64,000 nucleotides of DNA from Selaginella moellendorffii (lineage: Eukaryota; Streptophyta; Lycopodiopsida; Selaginellales; Selaginellaceae): the NCBI RefSeq assembly GCF_000143415.4, contig NW_003314305.1, positions 894,982 to 958,981 of the forward strand, in the 5' to 3' direction. The notes under the pieces were generated by a model. That model was not told the DNA's origin. It saw only the letters and a list, made by a program, of their open reading frames with translations, and searched no databases. Of this stretch, positions 1-10,832 are shown one piece after another. How positions within the stretch are numbered: position 1 is the first letter of the stretch; each line of letters begins with the position of its first letter. The translations under genes and the position numbers were made by a program.

Positions 1-112
1 GGATTTTATAGAAGACTAAAAAGAAAAGCAGGATTCGCTTCTACATCGAAGCATTCTGATGCACGCTAGCAAGTTCACTTGAATGAATTTACTTGCCTAG
101 CGTGAATGGCAG

Positions 113-385
113 CCTGGAGTGGGCGACTGCTCGCTCGAGTATTCCACTCCAGAGGAGAAGGAAAAGTTCCTGGAGCTCATGAAGAAGAGGGCCGAGAGCG
201 AGAAACTGGGCGACGCGGTGGCGCAAGAAAACAAAGAGGAAACAACGCAACCAACAGCAGACACTCCTCTCGCTCAAAAAAAACAACGCAAGCAACGACG
301 AACGCGTCGGTCGCGCAACAAGAAAATGACGAGGGAGCATATCTTAAGAGCCACAGCCTCCACCCACTTGAAACACTTTGCCTAG
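113..385 (+). CDS. Possible 3'-terminal exon of an unknown gene (partial)
   Basis: An open frame runs from a splice-acceptor-like AG at 111-112 to a TAG at 383-385, about 90 codons. The peptide is highly charged: a Glu/Lys-rich helical stretch near its start (TPEEKEKFLELMKKRAESEK) and then a very basic Lys/Arg-rich tract (KKQRKQRRTRRSRNKK), which could act as a nuclear signal or nucleic-acid contact. No convincing initiator ATG lies upstream in frame, so if real it is the last exon of a gene that starts before the window. I do not recognise the family. A second frame is also open here, which weakens the call. Confidence 0.3.
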   Translation, partial: PGVGDCSLEYSTPEEKEKFLELMKKRAESEKLGDAVAQENKEETTQPTADTPLAQKKQRKQRRTRRSRNKKMTREHILRATASTHLKHFA

Positions 386-847
386 CCAAGCCAAAGTGCA
401 ATAAAAAAGCCAAACCTAGGCCACTAGCTTTCATCATCACCAATAAATGCCATCCACCTGGCCCTAGCTTATATACTGGTTTAGTGTCCTCAATCCACGC
501 CCCGGCATGTGGGATAGGTTTAATTCCACGTAATCCAGAGCCCTAACTTCTGTTTTGACTTGGATTTCATGATTGTTCCCTCGTCGCGCCACCACGTCGC
601 CCAGTTTCTCGGTCACTCCAGGCTGCTTAACTCGCTAGTCGCTCGTAAACTTTTGCTGTTCTTCCAAGTCAAAATGCTTCTTGAATTATGTCAACGAGGC
701 GAGTCAACAGCGGTCAGCAGAGTTTGCGGTTTAGTTGCTTATCCAAGAATATGCTCCTGATTCTCACGCGAACTTTTATAACTTTAACATCGGAAGAAAA
801 CAATGCCGACGTCTGGCTTTAATTTACCAGGTGGCACTTAGAATGCT
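386..847. other. Intergenic, no gene seen
   Basis: Short spacer between the possible terminal exon and the 3' end of the coiled-coil gene. I see no supported coding exon or repeat. Confidence 0.5.
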
Positions 848-3800
848 CTAGAACTTTATTTCCACACGGTTGCCTTGACGAGATGCTGAGCGTGAGCCTT
901 GCGCCGATCGCGATGGGCTCCTTGGCTTCAATTCAATCGATGTCTAGCATAACATAGAGGGAAAAATGAATCGAATCGAAAGTGAGGAGTCTGAACGTAA
1001 GGTAAGTTTACCGGCTGGACCACTGGGGAGCTCCTGAAGATTTTGTTGTAGTTTTCTTCTCGGTTTAGCATTTCCATCTTGATTTGTTTCGACTCAGCTG
1101 CGAGTAAGCCATCAGCCAATGCGTCTAAAGAAGTGACAAAGAAAAAAACTTACCGTGAAGTCTTTGGTACGCCAGATCTTTAGCTTCGCACAACTCTTGA
1201 AGCTTCACGTACAGCTGCTCCAAGCATGTAATTCTCTCCACATCTTCTGGTTTCGACTCTCGGTTATCAAATCGTTCCTGCAGCTCTGGAAAAAGCAAAG
1301 TAAAAATCTTGTCAACAGGACACAAAGAGACGTTACCTTCAGCTTCACAAACTGTTGCTGTAACTCTGTCATTTCTGCTTGCTTTTGCCTCATCACAAGC
1401 TGGCGATTCCAAGATTGATACAGAAGAATGTAAAAGGGAAACAAGCTACCTTGCTACGGTTGAGATCTTGTTGGAGATTTTGGTATTGCTGTGCATGAAA
1501 CGTGTTGCAGGTGTCTAGCTCGGTCCGGTATTTCTTTTCCAGTTGCTTCCCCATAACTTCCTTGTCCTTGGAAAACTTGCACCGCTGAAAGTTGAAGCTG
1601 GCAGTACAAAGAAAGGAATACGTGCGGCTTAACTATGTTAAAGCTTACGCTTTCTCATGGCTCAGCCTCAACTCCTTCAAAGCAGATTCGCTCTTTATTT
1701 CAATCTCACGGCTGTTATCGCTTAAATCTTTCAGTTTTTTCTCCTGTAAGAATCAAAAGTGAGAGACTAAATGCCCTTTCAACTGATGGTGATGGGCCGA
1801 ACCTTAAGAGTGATCATGTATTCCAGCTCGGTGATACGGTGCATCAAGTGAGAGTTATGGGATTTAGTCTGCCTGGAGGAGTTAGAAAGAAGACAATATA
1901 AATAAGAGCAAGCCAACCTTCTCTGTTTCCTTTGCGTGGATCTCGTTCAGTTTTTGCGTCTCTGATCTATGGACTTCAGAAAGACGTTCTAGCCGCTTCT
2001 TGTGGTCTTCATGCAAGGTCAGAGATTCCAAGACCACCTTTTCAGTGGACCGAGACACAGCAATAGCCATCTCCCTCGCATGAGTTTCTTTGAGTTGAGT
2101 CACCTCAACCTCTGCCTTTTTCATTTGAGCCTGTGTTTTTCCAGTGCGTTACATACAAGGAAATTCTGAAAAGCAACAGGAAATACCTCAAGAGCGTGCT
2201 GATGAGCCATTACTAAAGCATTTTGTTGCTGAACAACTAAAACTCGTGTTTCATCCTGCTCACGCCTGAACCTTCCGCGCTCCTCTTCAAACTCAGCCTC
2301 AGTCTTCTCTATTTGTTTCTGATATTTCTCAGCTGCCACTCGAATCTCTTGTGCCTGTCATGCAGATTAAGTGTTTCCAGAGTATACATTGACAATGATT
2401 TACCTTAGTTTCCTCAAACGCGTTTTTAAGAGCGTCACGCTCCATCTGCAGAATTTGCACAATTACTAAACAAGCAAAGAAGAAAAAACACAGGACCAAC
2501 CTGGTGGTTATGGAGAGCAACTTCTATAGCGATAGCATGCATCTCGTTCAACTTTTGAATCGCACATTCAGCTCGTTCATGTTCATCTTCCACGTTCTGA
2601 TGGAATTCCTTCTCCTTCCTACAGTGATCACAACTACGATTATGAACGCGTCCTTGTCTTTCATTTACTGTTCAAGCTTGGCCAAATAGCTTTGCAAAGC
2701 TGCCGCTTCCGCATTCTTCTCCGCAAGTTTCGCATCCTCAAGTTCTCGGTTTAATGATTCGATGTCAGCAACCTTTTGCCTTTCTCTCGAACGAAGCTGA
2801 AAACTACCAACTGATTCAGATCAAATAAACACGAGACAATCTTCTTACCTCTTGAGCCAGCAACTCCAGTGACTCTTCCAGCTGTGTACCCTTTCGTTGA
2901 GACTCTTGAAGTTTTCGTTCGAAATTTAGGCACACCTTCACAGCAGAACATAAAGCTTAAATCGTCGACCAGTTTCAGCATACCAGTTTAAAATTGTCTT
3001 CATGATCTGTTGCTTGGGAGTTTAGAGACTTAAGCTCATGTTCACCATGTACTTTCAGCGTCTCAATTTCAGCCTCGAGGTGATCAACCTTTCACATACG
3101 ACACTACAATTGATATCAAAACATATGTTTCATTTGCTTACCCTTTTCTGATAAATATTTAAATGAGTCAGGTGTTTCAGTTGTTGCTCCTTCAGCTTAG
3201 ACTGCAATCCCTTGACTTCTTTCCGGTGCTTCTCTCGCCGAAGTTCTCTCTGTAGAACACAAGAAGGAACAGTAATATAAATAAACAAGAAAGAAGAAAA
3301 GTACTACCGTTCGCGAAAAGTCTTCCTCCATGTTTTTCAGTTTCAACTCATGTTCGGCCACGCGAATTTTAAGCTTGACCTCCAGCCGTTGAATATAGTC
3401 TTCTTTCTAAAACACAGGAAGCAAATAAGAAAGTTTGGACTGTTGATTATACTTCTGAAAGGCTTGAACGCAGCTGGGACGATTCTTCACCAATTCCTCT
3501 CTTCACAGAATCTAGCTCTTGAATCTCGTCGTCCTTAACTGCTATGTTATATCGTTCTTTCTCGAGCTGTTGAGACAAAGTTCAATAACAACCCCAACAC
3601 TTTCAGCAAACCTCTGCCAATGCAACGTCCAGCTCTCTCTGGGTCTTTGTTAAGGATGAGTGCAGTTGTTCAATCTGAAAAAATCAACGTTAGTTTAAAA
3701 TTTTCTTCAACATCAAACCCATGCAATCCCCAACCTTGCAGTTATCATTACTGATAATGTCCTCTTTCTTCTTACTGCTGCTAGTCATCTTATCTAACTC

Positions 3801-5700
3801 GTACTTTAATCTTCGGATCGTATCTTCCTGCCAAAACAAAACAAGATTTATCGAAAATTAGAAAAACGAAGTACTACCAGTTCAGCCAAGCTTGTCGCAG
3901 ATGCATTCTTCTCAACACTGTGGAAGGCCACTCGGAAGAAAGAAAAGAATTATACCGGACAAACAGAGCCAGGAGTTTACTCTGCATGCTCGGACAACTT
4001 GTACATATCTGCAAGGGCACCTTTCAATCGTTCCTCCTGATATAATGATCAACATGAAGCATTGTAAATGTAAACAATTATGAAGTCAAAACGAGTAGCA
4101 CCAAATGCCTGTTGTCTTCCTTCAGGACTTGGATGTCGTCTTCCAAACTAGACCTCGTCTGCAATCCTTTACGTGGCAAGATCATACAAGAGCGTAAGAA
4201 CGATAAAGTACGAAACCAGAGCAAGAGAACAGGCAAACCACCTGTAGATGCTCCGCATGAGCATTCTCAATCAAGGAATTGGCCTCTCTGAGGCTTCCTT
4301 TCAGCATGGCCGTCTCTTTTGCTAGAGCTTCCCTTTCCTTGTAAACGACAGTCAGCCTGTTCTGAATGGCTAGTTTCTGAAAAAGAAAAAAAGAAAAAAA
4401 GAAAAAAACCATTGATAGGTGAAACTGGACCAGATCATTAAATTCTTACTTCGGTAGTCAAGTCGTATTGCAATGCATCATAGTTTTGTTGAAGTGTAGA
4501 CACCTTCTCTTTGTTCTCTACCTGCAAAAGTATAAAATTTTACAAATCGAATCAACTGACTAGCTTACCTTCAGCCGACTGATCTCGTCTTTGTAATAAG
4601 CTCGAAGTTGCTGAGAAAATAATCAAACCGAACATAATACGGACCAAAACACGTGATTAAGCTCTCACATCCATCAGGTCTTCGTGTGAAGCCTCTTGCT
4701 TCATTTGCTCTTCCTCTTGACGTTCAATCCGGGCCCGAAGTTCAGCCTCGTGCTTTTGCAAAAGAGCCTCTACCTCGCTCTTTCTTTCAATCCGTTCCTT
4801 TCCAATCTGGCCGGTGAAAATCAAACAAAGACCGGCATGAAGTTGTTGTTCGTACTTAGCAGCCTTACCTCTTTTTCGTGCAAACGCTTTGCTTCTTCAA
4901 GCTCCTGAAAGCAAGCATTTAGCCAAATGAGAGCGATAAAAGAATCTTACACACATCCGAAAGACGGCTGATTGTTTCTAGCGTTGTCTCGAGCTCAGTA
5001 GTCGCTTTATCCAGCGTCTCCCTCATTAGAGCCATATTCCTGTTGCTCTAGAGCACGACAATCCTAGTAAGCATTCCTCCTCCTAGTTGCAAAGTGAAAA
5101 TCATACCCCCCAACAAGCTCCATCTTTTGGTTGTGAGTCGCCTCCAATGCTTCTTGCCGCTCTTGAGATGTCTATTGAAGAAGAAGAAGAAGGAAAGAAT
5201 TAAAACAAAAAATTGGAAGGAACGAAGTTCTTACCTTCTTATAAGCATTGAGCTCATTCTCGGCCTCGAGTCGCACAGCCTGCGTTTTATTTTTCTTACT
5301 TTCATGTATAAGCCTTGGAAAGGAAGAAAAGAAAGAAAGAGGAAAACAAAGGCTCTACCTCGGCCGCGGCTTTGATGTGATCTCCCTCGACGCGATACTG
5401 CATTGCATCTCTAAAGAGCTGGAGTCGCCCCACAGTTTCGCGAAGAATCTCCTCAATCTCGGTGTCATGCTGGCTCGCCAAACTCTACAAACAACCAAAC
5501 ACCCGAAATAATCTCCCATTCTCCCGAAATATCCATTCAATCAACCACAGATGGCGATCGATCGCACAAACCTGGTAGTAAATATCGGAATCCGACTCGG
5601 AAGAAGCGGTGAAATGCTGGAGCAGTCCCGTTAGCTGCCCCACCTTGCTCTTCACCTTTCCTTCGATCTCATCCCACGACTGGATTAGAGCGCCCGCCAT
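848..5700 (-). CDS. Large multi-exon coiled-coil protein, FAM184-like
   Basis: About two dozen short exons separated by 50-90 bp introns encode an almost continuous Glu/Lys/Arg/Gln-rich coiled coil. Exon 1 is 5572-5700 (43 codons, ending DIYYQ), exon 2 is 5359-5484, exon 3 is 5235-5279; the second-last exon ends at 1012 and the last is 848-943, stopping at TAG. The N-terminus has a KVGQLTGLLQHF segment followed by HDTEIEEILRET, and the C-terminal part has REENYNKIF. Both resemble, from memory, the conserved ends of FAM184 proteins, cilium-associated coiled-coil proteins of animals and flagellated protists. A flagellar role fits a plant with motile sperm. The frame is intact where checked. The coiled-coil call is firm; the FAM184 assignment is an inference that needs a profile search. 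The gene starts 116 bp from the divergent Tvp15-like gene. Confidence 0.7.
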
Positions 5701-5816
5701 CGCGCCAAGTTAGTTAGTAGCAAAACATTGGCCAAGAACCCTAAAAAGAATGGCTATGGTAGAAATTTGTCTTCTTTGAAAGAAGGCGCTGGTAGGGTTT
5801 GCGGATCGATCGATCG
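5701..5816. promoter_or_regulatory. Short shared 5' region of a divergent gene pair
   Basis: Only 116 bp separate the ATG of the FAM184-like gene (-) from the ATG of the Tvp15-like gene (+). Both promoters and 5' UTRs must share or overlap this interval. No clear TATA box is visible; the + start is preceded by a GATC-rich run (GATCGATCGATCG). Confidence 0.5.
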
Positions 5817-6695
5817 ATGAGTTCCATTCCTAGCGAGGGCGACGCGGAGAGCAGCAGAAGCAGTCTAGATCGACGAGAGCCGCGAGGGCCGGACGCTCTG
5901 GTGATCGCATTTCGGATATTTAGCGCTCTCACTGCGATCTCGGCCTTGCTGTGCACTGCGGTGAGTGTGATTTCGGTGGTGCGAGCCTTTAAGCACGGCC
6001 GCGATGTAAGTTTCTCTTCTCGTCGAGGTGAAACATCCATCTTGTCTCGATGTTTCGTTTCTACAGATATTTGAAGGGATTCTTCGCTGCTACGCGGTAG
6101 TGATCGCGCTCTTCGTCGCTGTGGCCGAGACCGAATGGGAATTCTTCTTGAAGTTCTGGCGTGTAAGTTCTAGAACCGCTTTTCTTCTGCTCTTTCGATG
6201 TGATTACTCGCTCGTTTTGTGCATAGGTTCTTGAGTACTGGGTTGGACGAGGCATGCTGCAAATTTTGTAAGCTTCTCTTACAAATTTCTTTCTTCGCTC
6301 TTCTTTGCTAACGAGAGCTTGGTTTTGCAGTGTAGCAGTGATGACACAGGCCCTATCAGATGAGCACAAGGACCGTGCTTATCAAGTGGTCTTTTCGGAA
6401 GTCGCTAGTGGAATGCTCCTGGGATGTGGTGCAGTTTACGTTGTAGCAGTGAGTATGCTTTTGTTCGTTTTCTTGGAGGTTTTACCACGGTTTTCTTGCA
6501 TCAACTGGCAGGGCCTTTTGTGCATTAGAAAATTCAAGCGTTCCCGAATTGAAAAATCAAAAGGGCGCGAGAAGGCTGCTAAAGATCTCGAGGTATCTCT
6601 TGCGTAGATTTTGCGAATTGTGCTCTAATCTGGATTTGCAGGAGCTAGAAAAGAGAAGGGGTGAATTACAAGCCTTGCTCTCTGCAAGAGGTTGA
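5817..6695 (+). CDS. Four-TM membrane protein, COPI-associated (Tvp15-like) family
   Basis: Six exons: 5817-6005, 6067-6162, 6227-6267, 6331-6448, 6512-6592 and 6642-6695, all with GT-AG borders and consistent phase, giving about 191 residues. A polar Ser/Glu/Asp N-terminus precedes four hydrophobic stretches, FRIFSALTAISALLCTAV, RCYAVVIALFVAVAET, a third around VGRGMLQILVAVMT, and VASGMLLGCGAVYVVAGLL, then a basic coiled tail ending in LQALLSARG. Size, topology and RIF/GRDIFEGILRCY-type signatures fit the COPI-associated family (PF08507), whose yeast member Tvp15 is a Golgi membrane protein. Golgi/secretory location is inferred from the family. A second intact paralogue with identical exon sizes for exons 2-5 lies at 14611-15510, and a dead copy near 10.5-10.8 kb. 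Confidence 0.8.
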
Positions 6696-6865
6696 CGATT
6701 TATGTACTTCATGTAGTTTTACGTCTAAATAAGACTCAGTTTCTGGCATCTTCGCTATATGCTGATTTTGAGAGTGTAAGTTTTTAAAATTTAGTTCAAA
6801 GATGCTTTGCCTGCAGGTTTGCAGGCATTCTTGCTTACATTTTGCTTACAGAACTATATCCAGTT

Positions 6866-9605
6866 CTAACTTTGCGATTCTTCTTCTTCCTGCAGTAGCA
6901 GCTCTTGCGTCAGCTTTTTGAGATACGTGGCTTGTTTTAGAAGCTCGTGGCAGCAAAAGCCGATTGCTCCAATCGTCAACGCGGCTTCCGAATGCACTAG
7001 CTGGAAATCTCCGTAGATTTCTTCTGGAGTTGAGGTGTCGACGTCGTCTTTGATGCTAGACTCTTCGAACTGATTCTCTATGTCTGCAGTATGCTGGACC
7101 TTGCTTCTTTTTTGGCGCAGGGACTGATAAGTGCACTCGAAAGTTTTTGAGAGGCCAATTTGGCTTATCTTTAGTTGGCGAGTGACACCACCAGTGAACA
7201 GTTTGCCTTCTGACCGGAAGTCGACTGTTGCGAGGCTCAGGTAACTCAAGAGCTCCGTGATCCTACTCTGACTCTCCCAGAGCTTGCTATAGATACCGTC
7301 ATGAAACGGTGCGTGCCAGAAGTCAGGCTCTGCTCTTGCTTCAGCTGTAAGTTGTCTCAGACGTTCGACTCCATCTCTGATTGTTTGCTCCTTCTTTCTC
7401 ACCTCAGGTATCGCTGCTTTAAAGCACTCACTGCATTCTATGCTGTGCACGTCAAATATCACCTGCATGCATTCCTGGATTTTCTTCAAGTTAAGCTCGA
7501 GTTCCCTGCGTGCAAGTCTCGCTGCTCTCCTGGAACAGATGANNNNNNNNNNNNNNNNNNNNNNNNNNNNNNNNNNNNNNNNNNNNNNNNNNNNNNNNNN
7601 NNNNNNNNNNNNNNNNNNNNNNNNNNNNNNNNNNNNNNNNNNATGATGACAGCCGAGGTGTAAGCCGTGGATGCTCCAGTGAGTTCCAGCAGTTTGCTCT
7701 TTCTCATGAAGCTCGTAAAGGCCAGCCAAGGCAATATTGCAAAAATGGTGGTAAGTAGAGCTTGATGTGTTGTCAATGCGACCAGATAGCCATATACTGT
7801 TCCCAGGGCTGTACCTTGGAGCCTCAGGCTGGTGCTCTTGAACGTTCCGGTGCGATGGTTGAAAAGGCCCAATGCTACTGTGATAGTCGACCAGTACCCA
7901 TAGTCCTTCCTGTACAGCACTCCCAGGTACACAGCTATGACCATTGATAGTGCGATCTTAAACGCCTCAATGACCATTTTTTTATTCGCTGCCAGATTCA
8001 ATGATCTCCTCGTTGCTGCGACTAAGTTACTTGGAGTGGTGTTTGATGAGTGAACTGGGAGAGCTGATCCGCTTGAAATTGCTGCTGCTTTGCAACCGTG
8101 GTGGCAAGCAGGATGTGACAAAGCAACAGGAACTTGGCCGGCCATCAGAATCTTGATCTCCTCCTCGACAAACTTTTTGACAGTGAACAGGAAAAACATC
8201 CGTCGAAATTCCTCATCCGGTGTACAGTCTGAGCGGTTCCAAGTAGCCGCGGCATAATCATGAAGAGTCAGCAGAGCTTCGCGAACTTCCTCAATCCGGA
8301 CTTGCTTCTCGGCCTGGATTTGAGATTTTGGAAAACTAGAGACTGTACCTGACAGAAAAGAGTTGCTCCAGCTCCCGAGTTTCTCCAAGGAGTTCCTCGT
8401 CATATCTTGAACCGGCTTCGAAACAGCTGCACCTTGCTGAATCGCGATGTTCATCCCAATCAGGTACTGATTCATGTTGGTTATCATTCGGCTCACGTTT
8501 TCACCTTGACTCCTTGCTTGAACCAAAACCCCAGGCTCCCAAGCTATTTCAACCTGTATGTAGCACACACTGTCAGTATGAGAGAGTTTCCTTCTCTGAG
8601 GTACGTTACTTTTCTTCTCTGTATCTCCGAGTACGCTTTCAAAGCAGCTCGCTGCACTGATTTGGATTGCAGGCACAAACTCGTGATCTCTTCTTGGTCG
8701 TTACTGCAGAATGCATGGACAAGGACAGCAAAGTTTTCCATCGCGAGCTTGGCGAAGAGCTTCGTGTTATATTGCACCTGTGAAGCAGAAGAACAAACGT
8801 AAGCGCAGAGGTTATGAAGCTTGGAAGTGTTGGGACCGAAAGGAAGGCTTCCTAGGTGGATCAAAGGCTTTTGGACGGAATCGTGACGGAAAGTGGCATG
8901 CCGGCTTAGTGTTCCTACAAGACACGGCTTGCGGAGAGAATGGAGGAACCAAAAACTTTAAAGGGGGGTGAATGACTCAAAGTAAAGCGAATGGTACCTG
9001 ATAAGCTGAGAGGCGTGGCACGGGGAATATCAAGGCAATTATCGCAGACACAGTGCCGAGCGTGGTGGTGAGCGTCAACTTGAGCGGAAAGAAGACCGGA
9101 TGAGTCAGGGGATTGTTGTACGCATTCACGTAGACGATGGTGGTGATAGCCAGCGCGAGCCTCTTCTTCACTGGCTTTTGGTTCGGGAGATAGCTCCACA
9201 GGAAGCTCTTGACGAAGATACAAGTGAGGCACACGCCGAGCGAGAAGTTCTTCGTTCCTGGAGGAATGGAGAGGCAAAAACCAAGACGATGATCAGCTCC
9301 CAGGTGTTTTCCCTTTTGTTAAACTCGAGAGAAACCACTGACTCACCTATGATCAACAGCACCACCATCGAGAATGCAGCAGCCTGGAGAGTTCCATACA
9401 TGACAAAGGCAGCATCTTCGAGAGCTTTGCCGAGTGCCGACTCGCTGAGCACGAGAACTGTGACAACGTATCCAAAGACAGGGAATTCAACAAAACGGCT
9501 GGCTTTGGACACACCAAGCAAGACAAGTAAGCATGCAATTCCAGTTCTTAGAGCGGATAGCAGCCGTGACAGCCACGGGACGCTGTCGGAAGCTAACGCG
9601 TCCAT
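6866..9605 (-). CDS. FUSC-type integral membrane transporter (interrupted by assembly gap)
   Basis: Four exons: 9347-9605, 8998-9257, 8610 to about 8775, and about 8552 down to 6866. The N-terminal half has a cluster of hydrophobic helices (LLSALRTGIACLLVLLGV onward, then FSLGVCLTCIFVKSFLW and LTTTLGTVSAIIALIF). A soluble helical middle follows, then a second helix cluster with FKIALSMVIAVYLGVLY, YGYWSTITVALGLF and LGTVYGYLVAL, typical of the FUSC-like domain (fusaric-acid resistance / aromatic-acid exporter families). The tail is soluble and helical. In plants such proteins are annotated as putative aromatic-acid efflux proteins; the substrate here is unknown. The 100-N gap at 7543-7642 lies in the second TM domain and the frames on either side differ, so the true gap is not a simple 100 bp. 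Two decayed partial copies lie near 26.5-26.9 and 29.2-29.5 kb. Confidence 0.8.
7543..7642. other. Assembly gap of 100 N
   Basis: Exactly 100 consecutive N, the conventional placeholder for a gap of unknown size. It interrupts the last exon of the FUSC gene, and the reading frame does not carry across it. Confidence 0.99.
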
Positions 9606-9974
9606 CTTTTCACTAGCAATCTTCTCTTCTCTTTGAGAGTGTGTGTAGGAGGTCCAACTTGCGGAGTGTGAGCTCTTTAAATAAGTGGGATGGAGCAAAA
9701 GCTTAAAAATGGTGGAGGAATGTTTCTCTGTGGTGACGAACCAAGCGCTCTCTCAGAAAGAACTTCTCACGAGAACTTGGTGTGGAAAGCTGGACAGATA
9801 TTCCCCCACTGGAATCATCCTGATCATCGGATTCCAATTTGGACACAAGGAGGGATTCTTCTTTAGGAGCCTGATGATGAAATGAAATGCGTGGAACTTA
9901 AGACACTATCATCAGGGTGGTGTATTAGCTGAGGTTTTTTTATGTTGTTAATCCTAAGTGGTGCTTAAAACAGG
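9606..9974. other. Upstream region of the FUSC gene
   Basis: Contains 5' flanking sequence of the FUSC gene. Parts near 9820-9895 (GATCATCGGATTCCAA, GATGATGAAATGAAA) recur beside the FUSC remnants at 26.8 and 29.4 kb, showing that the duplicated blocks included promoter sequence. No other gene seen. Confidence 0.5.
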
Positions 9975-10815
9975 ATTAAAACATGTTAATACCAAGTTTT
10001 TGATATTGGAGAGAGAATCTAAAGTGCAATGGACGAACGAAGAAACAATCAAAATGTTTCAATTTGGAGAACAAAGCAGTAGTGTGGATTTCTTGCTCCT
10101 TCCCCCCTAAAACATTCGATTCCACCCCACGACATATCAATTAATATTCTACTTTGTAGCAAAAAAAAGTAGAACCACACCAATCAGCCACACAAGTTGG
10201 TACACGGATCGCTTTAGAATATTCGAATTCTCGGGTATGATTTAACCACGCCACTACCACCACCGTGTTTGCAGCGCGTTGTGAATAGTTTTTCACCCCT
10301 CCCTCCTCTCTCTTATCAAGGTCTCAAAAAAACTTTTTAAAACACGAAGCCACGTACCCCTTTGTCTCGCACCGAGGTGTAAAAGGAGCATTTGGCTGTG
10401 GCACTCCTCTTCGATAAATCGATTGATAGGTCCAAATTTAGCGATAATGTTTCTTTCTCGGATTCTCCATCGCCGTGTTCTTGCTAATTGGTTGATTTGT
10501 TTTCCTCGTTGTTTGTCCAAAGCAATGAGTTATCAAACGAGGGATTGACCGATGGAGCTAGGGAAGATCATCAGGGCGGCCAGTCTTCCCATCACGAACA
10601 AAGCTCCTCGCAGGGAAGCGATCCTCTGGTGATAACTTTCCGGATCTTCAATGTTATCACCGCCATTGCAGCATGGCTTTGTACCGCAGTTAACATCATC
10701 CCAAACATGAGTTTGCTCTTTTTTCGCGATGAGCTTTCTCTCCTTCTTTTGCAGATCTTTCAAAGCATTCTATGCTGCTATGCAGCGATCATTGCTTTGT
10801 TCGCAACAAAATTAG
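9975..10815 (+). repeat. Left arm of an inverted duplication carrying a Tvp15-like gene copy
   Basis: This block matches, in reverse orientation, the stretch from about 15165 to 16060. The match covers upstream DNA (for example GAGAGAATCTAAAGTGCAAT near 10011, whose complement lies near 16010-16030), the 5' UTR, exon 1 and part of exon 2 of the gene. The arms have diverged by many substitutions and small indels. Homology stops at about 10805-10815, inside exon 2. Confidence 0.8.
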
Positions 10816-10832
10816 GTGTTCCTGTCATGTGA
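10524..10832 (+). pseudogene. Truncated pseudogene of the Tvp15-like gene
   Basis: Residues match the intact minus-strand paralogue: NEGLTDGAREDH, HHEQSSSQGSDPLVITFRIF, then IFQSILCCYAAIIALF. Damage is visible. The start region has lost the bases encoding the initiator context. The end of exon 1 and its donor (the SVVRSFKHGRD part) are deleted after CTAVNII. Homology ends within exon 2, where unrelated AT-rich DNA gives ATKLGVPVM and a stop. Exons 3-6 are absent. Confidence 0.85.
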
